This document shows, piece by piece, positions 37,469 to 46,219 of a stretch of 64,000 bases of DNA. Origin of the DNA: Aquincola tertiaricarbonis (lineage in GTDB: Bacteria > Pseudomonadota > Gammaproteobacteria > Burkholderiales > Burkholderiaceae_C); contig NZ_JZUE01000012.1 of NCBI RefSeq assembly GCF_000969605.1, positions 62,001 to 126,000 of the forward strand, written 5' to 3'. How positions within the stretch are numbered: position 1 is the stretch's first letter; each line of letters begins with the position of its first letter. The translations under genes and the position numbers were made by a program. The notes beneath the pieces were generated by a model. The model was not told the origin of the DNA, made no database searches, and was given only the letters and a program-made list of their open reading frames with translations.

Positions 37469-38722
37469 ATGAAGGTCCTGGTCCTCGGAAGCGGTGTCAT
37501 CGGCGTGTCCATCGCCTACTACCTGGCCAGGTCGGGCCATGAGGTGACGGTGCTGGACCGCCAGCCCGCGCCGGCCCTGGAAACCAGCTTCGCCAATGCC
37601 GGCGAGGTGTCGCCCGGTTATTCCGCGCCCTGGGCCGGGCCCGGCGTGCCGCTGAAGGCCATCAAGTGGATGCTGATGCAGCACAGCCCGCTGGTCATCA
37701 AGCCGATGCTCGATCCGGCAATGTGGCGCTGGGGCGCCCAGATGCTGCGCAACTGCACCGAGGCGCGCTACCGCGTCAACAAGGCCCGCATGGTGCGGCT
37801 GGCCGAATACAGCCGCGACTGCCTGAAGCAGCTGCGCGCCGAGACCGGCATTGCCTACGACGAGCGCACCCAGGGCACGCTGCAGCTGTTCCGTACCCAG
37901 AAGCAGCTGGACGGTGCGGACAAGAACGTGGAGATCCTGCAGCAGTACAACGTGCCCTACCAGCTGCTGGACCGCGCCGGCTACCTGCAGCATGAGCCGG
38001 CGCTGGCCGAGGTGTCGCACAAGTTCGTCGGGGCGCTGCGGCTGCCGGGCGACGAGACCGGCGACTGCTTCCTCTTCACCCAGCGGCTGGCCGAGATGGC
38101 GCGGGGACTCGGCGTGCGCTTCGAGTTCGGCGCGACCATCCAGCGCATCGAGCAGGCCGGCGGCGCCGTCACCGGCGTGCACACCAGCCGCGGCGCGTTC
38201 ACCGCCGACCGCTATGTGCTGGCCATGGGCAGCTATTCGCCGCTGATCGCCCGGCCGCTGGGGCTGCGGCTGCCGGTGTATCCGGTCAAGGGCTTCTCGA
38301 TCACCGTGCCCATCACCGACGCGGCGCTGGCGCCCGAATCCACCATCATGGACGAGACGCACAAGGTGGCCGTCACGCGGCTGGGCGACCGCATCCGCGT
38401 GGGCGGCACCGCGCAGCTCTCGGGCTACAACCTCGACCTGGAAGCCGAACGCCAGCGCACGCTGGAATTCGTGCTGACCGACCTGTTCCCGCGCGGCAGC
38501 GACGTGAGCCAGGCCCAGTTCTGGACCGGGCTGCGGCCGATGACGCCCGATGGCACGCCCATCCTCGGCGCCTGCCGGCTGAACAACCTGATGCTGAGCA
38601 CCGGCCACGGCACGCTGGGCTGGACCATGGCCGCCGGCACCGGCCGCGTGATGGCCGACCTGATCGACGGCAAGCGGCCCGAGATCGACATGGAAGGCAT
38701 GGGGCTGGACCGCTATGCATGA
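37469..38722 (+). CDS. dadA: D-amino acid dehydrogenase
   Basis: FAD enzyme (417 residues from ATG 37469; AAGG upstream, and the FAD motif must start here) that oxidises D-alanine and other D-amino acids to keto acids and passes electrons to the respiratory chain. The dinucleotide-binding motif [21 protein letters not shown] is at residues 3-23. Further DadA features are [20 protein letters not shown] and the C-terminal [19 protein letters not shown]. It overlaps the downstream alanine racemase by 8 bp. Together they convert L-Ala to D-Ala to pyruvate. Confidence 0.96.
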   Translation: MKVLVLGSGVIGVSIAYYLARSGHEVTVLDRQPAPALETSFANAGEVSPGYSAPWAGPGVPLKAIKWMLMQHSPLVIKPMLDPAMWRWGAQMLRNCTEARYRVNKARMVRLAEYSRDCLKQLRAETGIAYDERTQGTLQLFRTQKQLDGADKNVEILQQYNVPYQLLDRAGYLQHEPALAEVSHKFVGALRLPGDETGDCFLFTQRLAEMARGLGVRFEFGATIQRIEQAGGAVTGVHTSRGAFTADRYVLAMGSYSPLIARPLGLRLPVYPVKGFSITVPITDAALAPESTIMDETHKVAVTRLGDRIRVGGTAQLSGYNLDLEAERQRTLEFVLTDLFPRGSDVSQAQFWTGLRPMTPDGTPILGACRLNNLMLSTGHGTLGWTMAAGTGRVMADLIDGKRPEIDMEGMGLDRYA

Positions 38723-39848
38723 CCGCGCCCGGGTGAATGCCGGCGCCTGGCTCGACATCGACCTGGGCGCCATCGTGCACAACTGGCGGCTGATCAAGCA
38801 GCAGGCCGGCGGCGCGGCCGATTGCGCCGCGGTGGTCAAGGCCGATGCCTACGGCCTGGGCGCGGCCCAGGTGGCGCCGGCGCTGCATGCGGCCGGCTGC
38901 CGCCGCTTCTTCGTGGCGCATCTGGACGAAGGCATCGCGCTGCGCCCGCTGCTGCCGGCCGATGCCACGCTGTTCGTGATGCACGGCCTGCCGCCCGGCA
39001 GCGAGCCGGAAGCGGTGGCGCACGGCCTGGTGCCGGTGCTCAACAGCCTGCTGCAGATCAGCGCCTGGACGGCGCTGGCCCGCCACCTCGGCCGCCGACT
39101 GCCGGCCGCCGTGCAGATGGATACCGGCATGGCCCGGCTGGGCCTGGCCACCGACGAGTTCGAGCGCCTGGCCGCCGACCTCACGCGGCTGGAAGGCATC
39201 GAGCTGCAACTGGTGATGAGCCACCTGGTGAGCGCCGAGCAGCCCGGGGCGCCGATCAATGCGCTGCAGCTGCAGCGCTTTGCCGCCGCCCGCGCGCGGC
39301 TGCCGGCGGCACCGGCCAGCCTGGCCAATTCATCGGGCGTGTTCCTAGGCCCGGCCTTCCACCACGACCTGCTGCGCCCCGGTGCGGCGCTGTACGGCGT
39401 GGCGCCAGTGGCCGGACGGCTCAACCCGATGCGGCCTGTGGTGCGGCTGCGCAGCAAGGTCATCCAGCTGCGCCACATCCCGGCCGGCACCGGCGTGGGC
39501 TACGGCCACGCCTGGACGGCGCAGCGGCCCAGCCGCATCGCCACGCTGGCCACCGGTTATGCCGACGGCTGGCTGCGCAGCCTGAGCAACCGCGGCACGG
39601 TGCGCTTCAACGGCCAGGCGCTGCCGCTGGTGGGCAAGGTGTCGATGGACACCATCACCATCGACGCGACCGACCTGCCCGAAACCGCGCTGCAGGAGGG
39701 CACGCCGATCGACCTGCTGGACGAGCACCTGACGGTGGACGACGTGGCCGCCGCCGCCGGCACCATCGGCTACGAGGTGCTGACCAGCCTGGGCAGCCGG
39801 TATGCGCGGCGTCATGTGAGTGCCGCAGAGCCCGCCGGGCCGCACTGA
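38715..39848 (+). CDS. alanine racemase (catabolic, DadX-like)
   Basis: PLP enzyme (377 residues) that interconverts L- and D-alanine. The PLP Lys is Lys42 in [10 protein letters not shown], and the catalytic Tyr on the opposite face is Tyr263 in GVGYGHAW. The C-terminal beta domain includes [16 protein letters not shown]. The 8-bp overlap with dadA, and the shared sigma-54 promoter, mark it as the catabolic isozyme that feeds DadA; a second biosynthetic alr elsewhere is expected but not seen here. Confidence 0.95.
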   Translation: MHDRARVNAGAWLDIDLGAIVHNWRLIKQQAGGAADCAAVVKADAYGLGAAQVAPALHAAGCRRFFVAHLDEGIALRPLLPADATLFVMHGLPPGSEPEAVAHGLVPVLNSLLQISAWTALARHLGRRLPAAVQMDTGMARLGLATDEFERLAADLTRLEGIELQLVMSHLVSAEQPGAPINALQLQRFAAARARLPAAPASLANSSGVFLGPAFHHDLLRPGAALYGVAPVAGRLNPMRPVVRLRSKVIQLRHIPAGTGVGYGHAWTAQRPSRIATLATGYADGWLRSLSNRGTVRFNGQALPLVGKVSMDTITIDATDLPETALQEGTPIDLLDEHLTVDDVAAAAGTIGYEVLTSLGSRYARRHVSAAEPAGPH

Positions 39849-39898
39849 CCCTCGGACCTCGCACCTCGGCGTGCTTGCGTGCACAGCCTGCGGTGTGT

Positions 39899-40123
39899 AT
39901 GGACCGGCGCCACTTCTTCCAGGCGGCGCTGGGCACCCGCCACGGCATCACCACCGAAGACGGCCGGGGCGCCGAGGCCGTGATCGACGAGATCGTCGCG
40001 CGCACGCCGTCCGTCATCGCCGAGGTGCAGGGGCAGCTGCAGGCGAAGCTCGCCGAGCGGGTGACCGCCAGCATCTTCGGCGGGCTGGCGGCGGCAGCGC
40101 AGCGCATGGGCGCAGGCGCCTGA
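39899..40123 (+). CDS. small hypothetical protein
   Basis: Possible 74-residue protein from ATG 39899 (MDRRHFFQAALGTRHG), ending at 40123. The codon pattern has the very high third-position GC of real genes here. The interior (VIDEIVARTPSVIAEVQGQLQAKLAERVTASIFGGLAAAAQRMG) is predicted helical and amphipathic, with no recognised domain. The start MDRRHFFQAALG looks like the beginning of a twin-arginine or lipoprotein signal, but no hydrophobic core follows. Weak evidence overall. Confidence 0.4.
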   Translation: MDRRHFFQAALGTRHGITTEDGRGAEAVIDEIVARTPSVIAEVQGQLQAKLAERVTASIFGGLAAAAQRMGAGA

Positions 40124-40205
40124 GCGGCCGTCTCATAGAGCATGGGGAGGCCGGTTCGTGGACGAACCGCTAGCCTGGGCGAACCAACGCTGCGGAGTCC
40201 GAACG

Positions 40206-40676
40206 ATGAATCCCTGGAGCCTGATCAAGCTGGCCGACTCGGGCATGAAGGCAGTGGGCATCGGCACCGGTGCGCTCGGCAGCGTGCTGGCCGGCCCGCT
40301 GGGGGTCGCCGTCACCGCCACCATGTATCTCAAGCAGTGGGTCGACTCCCAGCAGTCCGAGGTCTTCGAGGCCGTCAAGAAGCGCGAGTCGTGTCCCCAC
40401 ATCGAGATGGTGGAGGGATCGCCACCGACGCCGTCCGCCCTGGCACTGGTCGCCGACCGCGGGGGCGTGGCTTGGCGGCTGGGCAGCGGTTCGCTCTACT
40501 TCTGGCATGCCGAAACGCCGTTCCGGCCGAGTGTTTTCTCGGACGCCCTCCTTCCGGGCGTGCGTGGCGTGACACGGGTCACCACACAACGGGAATTCGC
40601 CCTGAAGGTGGTGCGCCCGGCCGATGGCTATGGCTGCAGCGCCTGCCGCCGGGCCATTGCACACAAGCAGCAATGA
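40206..40676 (+). CDS. hypothetical protein with glycine-rich membrane segment
   Basis: Predicted 156-residue protein of unknown function from ATG 40206 (MNPWSLIKLADSGMKAVG); an upstream in-frame ATG at 40158 is less likely. Residues 15-45 form a glycine-rich hydrophobic stretch (GIGTGALGSVLAGPLGVAVTATMYL) that could be a membrane helix. The C-terminal part has CSACRRAI, a possible metal or redox Cys pair. No homologous family is recognised. It is convergent with the gamma-glutamyltransferase-family gene. Confidence 0.6.
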   Translation: MNPWSLIKLADSGMKAVGIGTGALGSVLAGPLGVAVTATMYLKQWVDSQQSEVFEAVKKRESCPHIEMVEGSPPTPSALALVADRGGVAWRLGSGSLYFWHAETPFRPSVFSDALLPGVRGVTRVTTQREFALKVVRPADGYGCSACRRAIAHKQQ

Positions 40677-40688
40677 CCTGCTGTCGCC

Positions 40689-42299
40689 CTACCACCCCAG
40701 CGCCGCCCCGTCGCTGCGCGGGTCGCTGCCGGCCTCGAAGGTGCCGTCGGCGGTCATCACGATGGCGCCGGCATGGCCCATCGTTTCGTCGTAGTCGGCC
40801 AGCACGTCCACCTCGTGGCCGGCGGCGCGCAGGGCGGCGATGGTCCCGGGCGGAAAGCGGCTTTCCAGCTTCAGCGATTCGCTCTCCTGCCCCCAGGTGC
40901 GGCCCAGCAGCCAGCGCGGCGCGCTGATGGCGGCCTGCGGGTTCATGCCGAAATGCACCATGCGGCTGAACACCGCGCTCTGCGATTGCGGCTGGCCGTC
41001 GCCGCCCATGTTGCCGTAGACGATGGTGCGGCCGTCGTGCAGCCGGGCCAGCGCGGGGTTCAGCGTGTGGAAGGGCTTGCGGCCCGGCGTCAGCGGGTTG
41101 AGCGCCGCCGGGTCCAGCGAAAAGCTGCAGCCGCGGTTCTGCCAGTTCACGCCCGACTCGGGCAGCACGATGCCGCTGCCGAACTCGTGGTAGATGCTCT
41201 GGATGAAGCTCACCGCCACACCGTCGCGGTCGATCACGCCCATCCACACCGTGTCGCCCGGGCCCTGGCCGCCGGACCAGCCCCGCACATCGTCGAAGCG
41301 GATCCTGGATGCCATGTCGTCCAGCGCGGCCGGCGCCAGCAGCGCCTGCGGATCCACGCTCATCCACGCGGGGTCCGTGATCAGCGTGTCGCGGATGGCG
41401 AAGGCCTGCTTGGTGGCCTCCACGCAGGCATGCACGAAGGCCGGGTCGTCATGGGTCATGCGGGCGGCGTCGAACACCCGGTCCAGCTGGCCCAGGATCA
41501 GCAGCGACACCAGGCCCTGCGTGGGCGGCGGCATGTTGTAGAGCCTGCCGGCCGAATGGGCCATGGCCAGCGGCTGCTTCCACACCGCCTGGTGCGCCTT
41601 CAGGTCCGACAGCGCCACCGGGCTGCCGGCCGCCATCAGGTCGGCCGCCATCGAGCGGGCCAGGTCGCCGCGGTAGAAGTCGTCCAGGCCCACGCGGGCC
41701 AGGTGCTCCAGCGTGGCGGCCATGCGGGGCTGCTTCCACAGGCTGCCGGTGGCCGGCGCCTGGCCGTCCGCCAGGTAGCTGTGGGCGAAGCCGCTGACCG
41801 GCGTGAGCTCCTCGCGCTTGTTGGTGATGCAGGCCGACTGGCTGCGGGTGACGGCGATGCCGTCGCGGGCATGGTGGATCGCGTCGTCCAGCAGGCGCGG
41901 CAGCGGCAGCCGGCCGCCCAGCGCGTCCTTCGACCAGGCCAGTGCCGCCTCCCAGCCGGACACCGTGCCGGCCACGGTGTTGGCCGCCAGCCCGCCGCGA
42001 AACGGAATGCGCTCGATGCCGTGGCCGCGGTAGGCCTCGATGCTGGCGGCCTGGGCGGCGGCGCCGCAGGCTTCCAGCCCGCGCGGCTCGTCGCCGGGCC
42101 GGGCGATGAGCCAGAAGCCATCGCCGCCGATGCTGTTCATGTGCGGATACACCACCGCGATGGTGGCCGCGGCCGCCACCATCGCCTCCACCGCATTGCC
42201 GCCTTCGCGCAGCACGCCGATGGCGCTTTGCGCCGCCAGCGAATGCGGCGCCACCGCCATGCCACGGGTGCCGCGGGCCGGGTTGGGAACATGGGTCAC
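40689..42299 (-). CDS. gamma-glutamyltransferase-family Ntn hydrolase
   Basis: Self-cleaving N-terminal-nucleophile hydrolase (536 residues) of the gamma-glutamyltransferase / cephalosporin acylase family. GTG 42299 is chosen because GGAG stands 8 nt upstream; ATG 42329 lies inside a palindrome and has no such site. The large-subunit motif NSIGGDGFWLI is near residue 55. Autocleavage is expected at GPGDTVWMGV, making Thr350 the new N-terminal nucleophile. No signal peptide is seen, unlike the periplasmic E. coli Ggt. It follows a sigma-54 regulator gene on the same strand; its substrate is open. Confidence 0.85.
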   Translation of the reverse strand: MTHVPNPARGTRGMAVAPHSLAAQSAIGVLREGGNAVEAMVAAAATIAVVYPHMNSIGGDGFWLIARPGDEPRGLEACGAAAQAASIEAYRGHGIERIPFRGGLAANTVAGTVSGWEAALAWSKDALGGRLPLPRLLDDAIHHARDGIAVTRSQSACITNKREELTPVSGFAHSYLADGQAPATGSLWKQPRMAATLEHLARVGLDDFYRGDLARSMAADLMAAGSPVALSDLKAHQAVWKQPLAMAHSAGRLYNMPPPTQGLVSLLILGQLDRVFDAARMTHDDPAFVHACVEATKQAFAIRDTLITDPAWMSVDPQALLAPAALDDMASRIRFDDVRGWSGGQGPGDTVWMGVIDRDGVAVSFIQSIYHEFGSGIVLPESGVNWQNRGCSFSLDPAALNPLTPGRKPFHTLNPALARLHDGRTIVYGNMGGDGQPQSQSAVFSRMVHFGMNPQAAISAPRWLLGRTWGQESESLKLESRFPPGTIAALRAAGHEVDVLADYDETMGHAGAIVMTADGTFEAGSDPRSDGAALGW

Positions 42300-42313
42300 T
42301 GCAAGGTCTCCAG

Positions 42314-42331
42314 GAATGCGTGCACGCATTC
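42314..42331. promoter_or_regulatory. 18-bp perfect palindrome ahead of the Ggt-family gene
   Basis: GAATGCGTGCACGCATTC is a perfect 18-bp dyad 15 bp ahead of the GTG start and 15 bp after the regulator stop. There is no T tract on either strand, so a terminator is unlikely. The symmetric form is typical of an operator for a dimeric repressor such as a FadR/GntR-type protein; the regulator is unknown. Confidence 0.5.
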
Positions 42332-42345
42332 TGGCCCGGGCCCGA

Positions 42346-44247
42346 TCAGCCGCTGACGCCCGCTTCCCGCAGGTGCCGGTACACCGTGGTGCGCGAGATG
42401 CGCAGGCTTCGCGCGGTCTGGCTTACCGAGCCGCTGCGTCGGAACTCGGCCAGCACCACCTCGGTGGCGCTGCGCTGCAGCTGCGAGGGGCCTTCGGCCT
42501 GCGGCGTGGCACGGGCCGGCAGCAGCGGCTGCAGGTCGGCCGCGTCGATCAGGCCGGTGGGATGGGTGAGCAACGCACGCGCCAGGCAGGCCCGCAGCTC
42601 GCGGAAGTTGCCGGGCCAGGGCTGGGCCGCCAGCAGGCGCTGCGCCTCCCGCGTCAGCCGGGCCTGCGGCTCCAGCTCGGCCAGCAGCCGCTGGGCCTGG
42701 GCGGCCAGGTCGGCGCGCAGCCGCAGCGGCGGCAGCTTCACGCTGACGGTGTTCAGGCGCCACAGCAGGTCGGCGCGGAAGCGGCCGGCGGCCACTGCGG
42801 CCTCCAGGTCCACATGGGTGGCGGCCAGCACCTGCACATCCACCGCCCGCCACTGCCGGCCGCCCACCGGGCGCAGCAGACCGTCGTCCAGGAAGCGCAG
42901 CAGCGCGGCCTGCAGCGGCAGCGGCAGCTCGCCCACTTCGTCCAGCAGCAGCGTGCCGCCATCGGCACTGGCCAGCAGGCCGGCCTGGCCCTGGCGGCGT
43001 GCGCCGGTGAAGGCGCCGCCCGCATAGCCGAACAGCTCGGCCTCGAACAGCTCGGCCGGCATGCCGCCGCAGTTCACCGGCACGAAGGCGCCTTCGCGGC
43101 CGCTGGCCGCATGGGCATGGCGGGCCAGCAGCTCCTTGCCGGTGCCGGTCTCGCCCTGGATCAGGATGGGCAGCCGCCGCCGCACCGCGGCTGCCACCAT
43201 CGCCTGCGCCTGCAGCACCGCGCCGTCGTCGGTGGCCACGGCCGGGGACAGGGTGGCGGTGGCCGTGCGGGTCGGCAGCACCGGCACCGCGGCCGGCGCG
43301 CCGGCCGGCGCGGCCAGCGCAGGCGGCGCCGCCGGCTGCACGCAGGCCACGGCCAGCACGCTGTTCATCGCATCGCGCAGCCGGGTGCCGCCGTCCGATC
43401 GCAGGCGGCCGATGAAGCGGTCGAAGGGCTCGTTGAACAGCTGCTCGAACGGGGTGCCGCGCTGCACCGCCAGGCCGCTGAGCAGCCCGGCCGCGCGGCC
43501 GTTGCAGGCACTGAGCCGGCCGTCGCCATCGAAGGCCAGCAGCCCTGCGCTGAGCGTGCCGACGAACTCCGGCCGCGGATGGATGGCCAGCACCCAGTGC
43601 TGGCGCCGCTGCTCGGCCAGCAGCACGTTCTCGATGTGGGCCGCGGCCATCTGCACCAGCGCCTGGGTGTGGCGCTGCCGCGAGTCGAAGCAGCAGGAGG
43701 CATCCAGCGCGCCCACCACCACGCCATCCGCATCGCGGATGGGCGCGGCGGTGCAGGCGATGTGGCTGAACTGGCCGAAGAAGTGCTCCGGGCCGTTGAC
43801 CGCCACCGGCCGGCCGCAGGCCAGCGCGGTGCCCAGGCCGTTGGTGCCGGCGGCATGTTCCGTCCACACGCTGCCGGCCGGGATGCCGGCGCCTGCGGTG
43901 CTGGTGACGAAGCGCTGGTCCGCATAGCGGTCCAGCACCACGCCGTCGGCATCGGCGAAGGCCAGCAGGAAGCTGCTGCCGGCGATCTGCTGCATCAGCG
44001 ACTCCAGCTCGATCAACGCCAGCTGCCGCACGCGGCCGGCCCGCTCATGGCGGCGGCGCAGGTCGGCATCCTCGATGACCACCAGCGGCAGCGGCCGATC
44101 GAAATCCAGCCCGGCCTGCAGGCAGCGGGCCCAGCTGTCGAGGATCTCGCCCGGCGGGTCGTCGGCCGCCACCGGCAGCCTGCGCGCCAGCACCGCGCGG
44201 CATTGCGCACGTTGCCAGTCCTGCCATGCACCACTTGCTTCGAGCAT
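42346..44247 (-). CDS. AcoR-like sigma-54-dependent regulator
   Basis: Enhancer-binding activator of 633 residues from ATG 44247 (AGGAGACGAGGCG upstream). The N-terminal sensor (residues 35-215) has the GAF features of the acetoin-regulator family: SVWTEHAAGTNGLGTAL and CTAAPIRDADGVVVGALDAS. The AAA+ domain has Walker A GETGTGKE (365-372), the full sigma-54 contact motif GAFTGA (411-416) and Walker B near GGTLLLDEVGE. A Fis-type helix-turn-helix ends the protein (QTARSLRISRTTVYRHL). It is divergent from the PQQ-type dehydrogenase operon, which has a -24/-12 promoter. The ligand is probably a small alcohol or sugar-related compound. Confidence 0.9.
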   Translation of the reverse strand: MLEASGAWQDWQRAQCRAVLARRLPVAADDPPGEILDSWARCLQAGLDFDRPLPLVVIEDADLRRRHERAGRVRQLALIELESLMQQIAGSSFLLAFADADGVVLDRYADQRFVTSTAGAGIPAGSVWTEHAAGTNGLGTALACGRPVAVNGPEHFFGQFSHIACTAAPIRDADGVVVGALDASCCFDSRQRHTQALVQMAAAHIENVLLAEQRRQHWVLAIHPRPEFVGTLSAGLLAFDGDGRLSACNGRAAGLLSGLAVQRGTPFEQLFNEPFDRFIGRLRSDGGTRLRDAMNSVLAVACVQPAAPPALAAPAGAPAAVPVLPTRTATATLSPAVATDDGAVLQAQAMVAAAVRRRLPILIQGETGTGKELLARHAHAASGREGAFVPVNCGGMPAELFEAELFGYAGGAFTGARRQGQAGLLASADGGTLLLDEVGELPLPLQAALLRFLDDGLLRPVGGRQWRAVDVQVLAATHVDLEAAVAAGRFRADLLWRLNTVSVKLPPLRLRADLAAQAQRLLAELEPQARLTREAQRLLAAQPWPGNFRELRACLARALLTHPTGLIDAADLQPLLPARATPQAEGPSQLQRSATEVVLAEFRRSGSVSQTARSLRISRTTVYRHLREAGVSG

Positions 44248-44333
44248 CGCCTCGTCTCCTGCCGCGGTCTGCGCCGCTCGGTCTTCGCCCTGTGGGTGCT
44301 TTGACCATAACAGGCCGGCCGGTGGCGCCGCAA

Positions 44334-44373
44334 CTGAACAGTTTCTGTGCAGCCTGCCGTCGCCCCTGTACAG
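44334..44373 (+). promoter_or_regulatory. candidate activator sites: three phased CTGNNCAG octamers
   Basis: CTGAACAG (44334-44341), CTGTGCAG (44345-44352) and CTGTACAG (44366-44373) are spaced 11 and 21 bp start to start, near one and two helical turns. They lie about 90-130 bp ahead of the sigma-54 promoter, the distance expected for an enhancer-binding protein. Binding by the AcoR-like protein is inferred. Confidence 0.45.
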
Positions 44374-44464
44374 CGCCTGCACGGCCGGCGGAGGCGGCGG
44401 CGGCGCGGGTTTGTACGCAGGCCGCAGAGGGTGGTGGCGGCTGCACGCCGATGGCTGTCCCGCC

Positions 44465-44480
44465 GGGCATGTGCGTTGCG
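44465..44480 (+). promoter_or_regulatory. candidate sigma-54 promoter of the PQQ dehydrogenase operon
   Basis: GGGCATGTGCGTTGCG fits the RpoN pattern with GG at 44466-44467 and GC at 44478-44479, exactly 10 nt apart, and TTGC in the -12 block. It differs from TGGCACG at two positions. The start site would be near 44491, 48 nt ahead of the ATG. The divergent regulator is a sigma-54 activator. Confidence 0.65.
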
Positions 44481-44538
44481 ATGTGCAGCAGGCTGACGCC
44501 CGTTCCGGCGGCGGCGCCAACAACAAGGAGACGACCCC

Positions 44539-45813
44539 ATGCCACGCACATTCCGCCCGACCCTTGCGCCCGTGATGGCCGCGCTGGCACTGGCCCTGGC
44601 CGGCCACCTGCCCGCGCAGGCGCAGAACATCGACAAGCTCAAGCAGATGAAGGTCTCGGGCACCGACCTGAACATTCCGCCGGTGCCGCAATCCGGCGCG
44701 CAGGCCGAGGCCATCAGGAAGAACCTGGAGAAGGTGAAGCTGCCGCCGGGCTTCCGCATCAGCCTGTATGCGGTGGTGCCCGATGCGCGCCACATGGCGG
44801 TGGCGCCGTCGACCAACATGCTGTTCGTCGGCACCCGCAAGACCGCGGTGTGGGCCGTGACCGACCGCCTGTCCACCGGCACCGCCACCGAGGTGAAGGC
44901 CTTCGCGCCATCGCTCAACTTCAAGGTGCCCAACGGCGTGTGCTGGACCCGTGACGGCAGCCTGCTGGTGGCCGAGCACAACCGGGTGCTGATGTTCCCG
45001 GCCGCCGAGTTCTTCTACGAAGGTCCGGACGTGGCCGTGGCCGAGGTGGTGCCGCAAGGCCAGCTGATCCCGGTGGAGGAAGAGTCGTACAACCACGGCG
45101 CGCGCACCTGCCGCGTGGGGCCGGACAACCAGCTCTACATCACGCTGGGCCAGCCCTTCAACGTGCAGCCGCGCGAGAAGCTGAAGCTGTACGAGCAGGT
45201 GGGCATCGGCGGCATCGTGCGCATGGGGCTGGACGGCAGCAAGCGCGAGGTGTTCGCCCGCGGCGTGCGCAACTCGGTGGGCATGGACTTCAATCCCAAG
45301 GACAAGACGCTCTGGTTCACCGACAACCAGACCGACGGCATGGGCGACGACATCCCCAAGGGCGAGATCAACCGCGCCACCCAGGCCGGCCAGTTCTTCG
45401 GCTACCCCTACATCGTGAGCCAGACGCGCATCACCGAAAGCGGCTACGACAAGGACCCGATCCCGGCCGGCGCGGTGAATCCGCAGGTGATGACCGATGC
45501 GCATGCGGCCGACCTGGGCATGGCCTTCTACACCGGCCGCCAGTTCCCGGCCCAGTACCAGGGCGGCTTCTTCTCGGCGCAGCACGGCTCGTGGAACCGC
45601 ACCAAGCCGGTGGGTGCGCGGGTGATGTTCACCTCGCTCAAGCCCGACGGCAGCGCCGACAAGACCGAGGTGTTCGCCGATGGCTGGCTGGACAGCGAGA
45701 CCGGCGTGTACCGCGGCCGGCCGGTGGACGTGGCGGTGATGAAGGACGGCTCGCTGCTGGTGTCCGACGACTTCGTCGGCGCCATCTACCGCATCACCTA
45801 CAACGCGCCGTGA
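44539..45813 (+). CDS. PQQ-type sugar (sorbosone-like) dehydrogenase
   Basis: Periplasmic beta-propeller dehydrogenase (424 residues) of the glucose/sorbosone dehydrogenase group, which uses PQQ or a related quinone cofactor. AAGGAG precedes the ATG, and a signal peptide ends at AQA (about residue 30). Propeller features include PGFRISLYAVVPDARHMAVAPS, FARGVRNSVGMDFNPKDKTLWFTDNQTDGMGDD and FSAQHGSWNRTKPVGARV. The cytochrome c gene begins within its stop codon (TGATG), as expected for a dehydrogenase that hands electrons to a dedicated cytochrome. The substrate is unknown. Confidence 0.88.
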   Translation: MPRTFRPTLAPVMAALALALAGHLPAQAQNIDKLKQMKVSGTDLNIPPVPQSGAQAEAIRKNLEKVKLPPGFRISLYAVVPDARHMAVAPSTNMLFVGTRKTAVWAVTDRLSTGTATEVKAFAPSLNFKVPNGVCWTRDGSLLVAEHNRVLMFPAAEFFYEGPDVAVAEVVPQGQLIPVEEESYNHGARTCRVGPDNQLYITLGQPFNVQPREKLKLYEQVGIGGIVRMGLDGSKREVFARGVRNSVGMDFNPKDKTLWFTDNQTDGMGDDIPKGEINRATQAGQFFGYPYIVSQTRITESGYDKDPIPAGAVNPQVMTDAHAADLGMAFYTGRQFPAQYQGGFFSAQHGSWNRTKPVGARVMFTSLKPDGSADKTEVFADGWLDSETGVYRGRPVDVAVMKDGSLLVSDDFVGAIYRITYNAP

Positions 45814-46166
45814 TGCCGATGCAGCAGCGACAACCGACGAAGCTCGGCGCGCTGGCGGCAGGCCTCGGCCTGCTCGCCGCGGTGGCGGCTCCCTGGCCGG
45901 CCGCCGCGGCCGATGCCGCCGCCGGCAAGGCCAAGGCCATGCAGTGCGCGGTGTGCCACGGCCCCAACGGCCTGAGCAGCGCGCCCGATGCGCCCAACCT
46001 GGCCGGCCAGCCCGCGCTCTACGTGGCTGCGCAGCTCAAGGCCTACCGCAGCGGCGAGCGCAAGCACGAGGTGATGGCGGTGATGGCCAAGCCGCTGACC
46101 GATGCCGACATCGACAACCTGGCGGCCTGGTTCGCCAGCATCAAGGTGACGGCGCAGCTTCCCTAG
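45813..46166 (+). CDS. periplasmic class I cytochrome c
   Basis: Small monohaem cytochrome c (117 residues from ATG 45813, overlapping the dehydrogenase stop). A signal peptide (LGALAAGLGLLAAVAAPWPAAA) is followed by the haem site CAVCHGPNG. The axial Met is in VMAVMAKPLTD, and the YVAAQLKAYRSGER segment is typical of the soluble c553/c5-like family. It is the likely electron acceptor of the PQQ-type dehydrogenase. Confidence 0.93.
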   Translation: MPMQQRQPTKLGALAAGLGLLAAVAAPWPAAAADAAAGKAKAMQCAVCHGPNGLSSAPDAPNLAGQPALYVAAQLKAYRSGERKHEVMAVMAKPLTDADIDNLAAWFASIKVTAQLP

Positions 46167-46206
46167 CGCTGACCCGCCGGCGACAGGGCGGCGCCCTGGC
46201 ACCGCC

Positions 46207-46212
46207 TACAGT
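46207..46212 (+). promoter_or_regulatory. candidate -10 of the MFS gene, predicting a leaderless mRNA
   Basis: TACAGT in CCGCCTACAGTCGCCGGC ends 7 nt before the MFS ATG at 46220. If active, transcription would start at or within a base or two of the start codon. No Shine-Dalgarno sequence is present in front of the ATG, which fits. No clear -35 box is seen. Confidence 0.4.
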
Positions 46213-46219
46213 CGCCGGC

